A DNA stretch of 64,000 nt from Bacteroidetes bacterium RIFCSPLOWO2_12_FULL_37_12. Its GTDB lineage: Bacteria; Bacteroidota; Bacteroidia; 2-12-FULL-37-12. The stretch covers positions 45,599 to 109,598 of the forward strand of contig MEPC01000034.1 in assembly GCA_001769655.1 (NCBI GenBank). Reading direction: 5' to 3'. Below the pieces are notes generated by a model. The model was not told where the DNA came from and did no database searches. It saw only the letters and a program-made list of their open reading frames with translations. How positions within the stretch are numbered: position 1 is the first letter of the stretch; every line of letters starts with the position of its first letter. Shown piece by piece: positions 60,871 through 64,000 of the stretch. Made by a program: the position numbers and the translations under genes.

Positions 60871-61053
60871 CAAAGTAATTCGGAAAAGTTATTTTTGCCT
60901 GACTTTTCCAAATCAGGTCAACAAATTCTATAAAAAGATGTATTTACTTTTTTCTTGAATATGTTTTTCAGAAAATAACCAACTTTTATACACAAATTAT
61001 AAAAAATGGTGGATATTTGTGGGGGAATAGTTTTCTCTAAATTAATTGCAATT

Positions 61054-62226
61054 ATGAAACACTTTATTTTGATTTTGACCTTACTTTCGTTTGAAACCGC
61101 TTTAGGACAAGGTTCATGGGTAAAAAAAGCTGACTTTCCGGGAGGGGCAAGGAGTGAAGCGGCTGGTTTCGCCATTGGTTCTAAAGGATACATTGGAACT
61201 GGAAGGGATGCTAATATTGCCTATAAAGATTTTTGGGAATACAATCCGACGAATGATTCATGGACAAAAAAGGCTGATTTTGGAGGTTCTGAAAGGTTCA
61301 GTGCGGCAGCTTTTGCTCTGAAATCTATGGGAGTTCTCGGAACCGGAATAAAAACCACTGGTGCCGCTTTGTTCGATTGTTGGATATATGATCCCTCTAA
61401 TGACACCTGGAAAGGTACGGCTAATGTTGCTCAGGGTATCATCGGTGCCGCTTCTGCCTCCAATGGAGAAAAAGGATTTTTTGTTACAGGTATGGTGGGA
61501 ACCCAAAGTGATCAATTATGGATTTATGATACAACCACAACCTGGCTTTGGGACAGTTGGAAAAATTTCCCCGGTAATGCTAGGAATAGTTCCGCGGCAT
61601 TCGCCATCGGTTCAAAACTGTATGTGGGTACAGGTGCCGGGGGCGGTAGTGTCTATTTTAAAGATTTTTGGGAGTATGACATTCCCTCAGACACCTGGAC
61701 CCGAAAGGCAGATTTTCCGGGCGTGGCAAGGTATGGTGCCAGTGCATTTGCAATAGGGGAGAGGGGCTACATTGGGTTAGGATCTTCAGGCACTTTTCCT
61801 TATCAGAAGGACTTTTGGGAATATGATCCCAAAACAGATAAATGGAGACAGGTGGCTGACTTTGCCATCAATGGCAGATATTACTCAGTTTCATTTGTCA
61901 TCAATGGAAAGGCCTATGTAGGTACTGGTGCGTTCAGTGTTGATTTTTATGAGTTTACGCCCCCGGCGCCCGACGTCGGATTTGAAGAATTATCAACTTC
62001 AAGGATTCAACTGTATCCTGTACCTGCCATTGATAAGGTCTATTTTGATTTAAACAGCTATTACCATAACTCTTCATTCAGGTTAAGTAATGCATTGGGT
62101 CAGGTGTGTAAATCCGGGGTTATTACCGATCTTACCATAGACATTTCAGACCTGAAAGCAGGATTTTATTATATGCAGATTATGAGTGAGTCCGATAGAT
62201 ATCGGGGAATTGTAATCAAAAAATAA
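61054..62226 (+). CDS. Kelch-repeat protein with T9SS sorting domain
   Basis: 390 residues from the ATG at 61054 (MKHFILILTLLSFETALGQG), which starts a signal peptide; the ATG at 61006 adds 16 residues and is rejected. Six kelch-like units of about 50 residues (WVKKADFPGGARSEAAGFAIGSKGYIGTGRD..., FKDFWEYDIPSDTWTRKADFPGVARYGASAFAIGERGYIGLG) form a predicted beta-propeller. The C-terminal about 75 residues (LYPVPAIDKVYFDL...GFYYMQIMSESDRYRGIVIKK) form a type A T9SS sorting domain, so it is secreted or surface-anchored. Likely binding or adhesion role; no catalytic residues identified. Confidence 0.88.
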   Translation: MKHFILILTLLSFETALGQGSWVKKADFPGGARSEAAGFAIGSKGYIGTGRDANIAYKDFWEYNPTNDSWTKKADFGGSERFSAAAFALKSMGVLGTGIKTTGAALFDCWIYDPSNDTWKGTANVAQGIIGAASASNGEKGFFVTGMVGTQSDQLWIYDTTTTWLWDSWKNFPGNARNSSAAFAIGSKLYVGTGAGGGSVYFKDFWEYDIPSDTWTRKADFPGVARYGASAFAIGERGYIGLGSSGTFPYQKDFWEYDPKTDKWRQVADFAINGRYYSVSFVINGKAYVGTGAFSVDFYEFTPPAPDVGFEELSTSRIQLYPVPAIDKVYFDLNSYYHNSSFRLSNALGQVCKSGVITDLTIDISDLKAGFYYMQIMSESDRYRGIVIKK

Positions 62227-62431
62227 TTTTGTAATTCCGCTGAATCTGCGGTGCATTCAATGAGGTCGGAAAAGATAGTTCCTCTAGTGTTGTCTACGAC
62301 CCGATAATAGACAAATGTGGTGACACTACCCAGTTTAATCCGCTTAATTTTGGTCTTCTTTACTCCGATACCCCGACACTCCCATACCCCGATACTTTTT
62401 TATCGCATTTACGTGTAATTAAAAATTCATG

Positions 62432-62439
62432 TATCTTTG
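62432..62439 (+). promoter_or_regulatory. Bacteroidota -7 element, AbiEii-like module
   Basis: TATCTTTG (TAnnTTTG) lies 20 bases before the ATG at 62460. The rest of the preceding gap (62227-62431) holds a short minus-strand open stretch without a start codon and one GTGWCAC motif at 62320; no gene is accepted there. Confidence 0.5.
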
Positions 62440-62459
62440 TTTGTTAACTGCAAATTGCT

Positions 62460-62678
62460 ATGTATAACTGGAGCGTTGACGAAAAATTATTTAAAAAAGA
62501 AGATCCCGAAGGTTACAAGATTTGGCGAATAGAGCAACTTATCAACTACGGATTGGATGGCGAAAAATTAGATGAAAAAATTGTGAAAAAGTACTGGAAA
62601 AAATTTTATCTCGATCCTATTTATTCCAATTACTTATATTTTCTATTATGGGGAAAGAAAAGAAAAACAACATCCTGA
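62460..62678 (+). CDS. Small putative antitoxin
   Basis: 72 residues, charged and probably helical: MYNWSVDEKLFKKEDPEGYKIWRIEQLINYGLDGEKLDEKIVKKYWKKF. It overlaps the AbiEii-like gene start by 31 bases, a gene order in which the small upstream protein is usually the antitoxin. It does not resemble the canonical AbiEi winged-helix antitoxin, so this would be a minimal one; inference. Confidence 0.65.
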   Translation: MYNWSVDEKLFKKEDPEGYKIWRIEQLINYGLDGEKLDEKIVKKYWKKFYLDPIYSNYLYFLLWGKKRKTTS

Positions 62679-63325
62679 CTCCAGCGCAATTAAACTTTCT
62701 TAATTTAGTTGCTGAGAATTCTTACCTTACAAAAAAATACTATTTTACAGGAGGTACTCCATTAGCTCATTTTTATCTGAAACATCGTTTATCCGAAGAT
62801 ATTGATCTTTTCATAGAGGATAGTGAAGTAGAATTATTGCCAATAAACAATTTTTTATCATACGCAAAGGAAAAGCTGAATATAAAAAAAATTGATTACA
62901 GACAAATTTATGGTCTTCATACTTTTAATTTACATTATGCCGACCATAGTGTTTTAAAAGTTGATTTTAATTATTATCCATTCCCCAGAATTGAAAAGGG
63001 TTTAAATTTTAACGGGATTAAGGTAGATAGTATTTATGATATTGCCGTAAACAAAATTCACACCATCGCCCAACGACCGAGAGCTAAGGATTTTATAGAT
63101 ATTTATTTTATTCTAAAAGAAAAAAATTTTGCAATAGCTGACTTAGTTATGAAAGCAAAAAGTAAATTTGACTGGCATATTGACCCCTTGCACCTGGGTT
63201 CACGTTTCCTAATGGCATCTGATGCAAGCGATTACCCACGAATGTTAAAACCCATTAAACATGAAAAATGGAAATCTTTTTTTGTGGAGGAGGCGAGGAA
63301 ATTAAAAAAAGATATTTTTTTGTAA
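62648..63325 (+). CDS. AbiEii/AbiGii-type nucleotidyltransferase toxin-like protein
   Basis: 225 residues. The nucleotidyltransferase signature is clear: FTGGTPLAHFYLKHRLSEDIDLFIED (about 36-61), with the GG(S/T)-loop and the DxD metal motif D-I-D, and a further acidic site at KVDFNYYP. The C-terminal RAKDFIDIYFILKEKNF is the usual DUF1814/AbiEii helix. AbiEii proteins transfer nucleotides to tRNA to halt growth during phage infection; here the role is inferred. Coupled to the small upstream gene by a 31-base overlap. Confidence 0.88.
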   Translation: MGKEKKNNILTPAQLNFLNLVAENSYLTKKYYFTGGTPLAHFYLKHRLSEDIDLFIEDSEVELLPINNFLSYAKEKLNIKKIDYRQIYGLHTFNLHYADHSVLKVDFNYYPFPRIEKGLNFNGIKVDSIYDIAVNKIHTIAQRPRAKDFIDIYFILKEKNFAIADLVMKAKSKFDWHIDPLHLGSRFLMASDASDYPRMLKPIKHEKWKSFFVEEARKLKKDIFL

Positions 63326-63365
63326 TACAAGGCAGCTTTGACATTTATTTCAACATTCAAATAAC

Positions 63366-64000
63366 TCATTGGGGTTTTGAAGAAACAAATTCCAGAAAAT
63401 TTTCCTTGTTAACACATTGAAATTGAGAATTTTTATATGCCATTGACCAGGATGCAGGAGGCCGCTCAACTGTCTTTGAATATTTTATTTCATATCCGAA
63501 TAATCCCCCATCATATTCTTCTATATAGTCAATTTCTGCACCGGTCTGCAAACGCCAGAAATAAGAGGAATATCTTTTACCTGTGCAAGAAAGAAACTTC
63601 ATTCTTTCTGCGATGATAAAGTTTTCCCATAAATGACCGGTATCGTTTCGGTGTTCTAATGGTTTAAAATTATCAATGAGCAGATTTCTTATTCCGAGGT
63701 CGTAAAAATAAAATTTAATTGTTTTTTTCACTTCTCTTCTCAGGTTATTGCTAAACCCGGTAAGCCGGAAAATCACAAATGACTTTTCTAACAAATCCAG
63801 ATACCGTTCAACAGTTTCCCGGCTGATGGAAAGTGTATTGCTTAGTTCATTTATAGAAACCTCTTGCCCGATCTGGAATGAAAGCAGTTTTAATAGTTCC
63901 TGGACTTTCCTCTGATATTTGATAGTTGAAATTTGAAAAACATCTTTATAAAGGTATGAAAGTCCAATTTCTTCAAGCAGTTTTTGTTTTTCCTGTGTGT
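63366..64000 (-). CDS. DUF4143 ATP-binding protein, C-terminal part (runs off window)
   Basis: Open from the right edge to the stop at 63366; the gene start lies beyond 64000. Reading the minus strand in from the right edge gives QEKQKLLEEIGLSYLYKDVF, then QELLKLLSFQIGQEVSINEL and SNTLSISRETVERYLDLLEK (a winged-helix part), then SFVIFRLTGF. The rest is the DUF4143 domain: KFYFYDLGIRNLLIDNF, HLWENFIIAERMKFL, YFWRLQTGAEIDYIEE and YEIKYS, where D-Y and E-I-K look like a PD-(D/E)XK-type fold remnant. The Walker ATPase part is outside the window. Family proteins are common in Bacteroidota genomes, often multicopy, function unclear. Confidence 0.88.
   Translation of the reverse strand, partial: TQEKQKLLEEIGLSYLYKDVFQISTIKYQRKVQELLKLLSFQIGQEVSINELSNTLSISRETVERYLDLLEKSFVIFRLTGFSNNLRREVKKTIKFYFYDLGIRNLLIDNFKPLEHRNDTGHLWENFIIAERMKFLSCTGKRYSSYFWRLQTGAEIDYIEEYDGGLFGYEIKYSKTVERPPASWSMAYKNSQFQCVNKENFLEFVSSKPQ

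Noticed and set aside
62227-62431. Short minus-strand reading frame (RIKLGSVTTFVYYRVVDNTR)
   Set aside because: No start codon, and it runs into the antisense of the kelch gene; could be a gene remnant but there is not enough evidence.

Overview
The window looks like a chromosomal segment of a Bacteroidota bacterium at roughly 38% G+C (estimated by eye). Four things point there: type IX secretion traits (a PorD/DUF4835 protein and two proteins with type IX C-terminal sorting domains), Bacteroidota-restricted families (DUF5606, a catalytically degenerate dihydroorotase, a secreted 'asparagine synthetase B'-like family), many TAnnTTTG -7 promoter elements in place of the E. coli type, and the lack of clear Shine-Dalgarno sites. 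No rRNA or tRNA gene and no CRISPR array was seen.

Layout. 0-5 kb: a PhoR/PhoB-like two-component pair with a rhomboid protease, DUF5606 and asnS. 5-12.6 kb: rpoN, a PAP2-like membrane protein, an RlpA-like lipoprotein, a MORN-type protein, a guanine-deaminase-like enzyme, polA and truB. 12.7-17 kb: two paralogous TPR-transmembrane-class III adenylate cyclases around a small gene. 17-24.7 kb: a methyltransferase, DUF2851, pyrF, an outer-membrane barrel, a lipoprotein plus cytochrome/beta-propeller pair enclosed by long inverted repeats, and an AMP nucleosidase. 25-34.6 kb: a secreted M43 protease, carboxynorspermidine-synthase-like enzyme, pseudo-dihydroorotase, zinc ribbon protein, PorD and envelope proteins. 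34.7-38.2 kb: a two-gene NTPase module. 38.3-41.7 kb: carA, a membrane protein, queG and ridA. 42-47.3 kb: a defence/toxin-antitoxin island (DUF433-DUF5615 pair, a type IIG restriction-modification enzyme, a HEPN-like partner). 47.5-55.8 kb: three tandem TMTC-like membrane/TPR proteins and a TPR repeat protein. 55.9-59.1 kb: a long intergenic region with two perfect parS sites, then mnmG. 59.2-64 kb: an outer-membrane protein, a transposase remnant, a kelch T9SS protein, an AbiEii-like toxin module and the 3' part of a DUF4143 ATPase gene.

The most striking non-gene signal is the odd-length palindrome GTGWCAC (often AGTGWCACT). I counted 35 exact copies, against about 5 expected from base composition, nearly all inside genes and in more than one reading frame. 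It is absent from the cyclase pair, the NTPase pair, the restriction island and the 53-62 kb region. Intergenic DNA is full of small repeats: 8-bp TGGTTAGA-type tandem arrays that run into start codons, REP-like hairpins between convergent genes, and several families of about 100-bp inverted repeats.

Candidates for an undescribed system are the two-gene NTPase module (34.7-38.2 kb), the type IIG enzyme translationally coupled to a HEPN-like protein (43.5-47.3 kb), and the 2-kb lipoprotein/cytochrome cassette bounded by inverted repeats of about 120 bp (21.65-23.89 kb). All functional statements come from reading sequence motifs; no database search was run.
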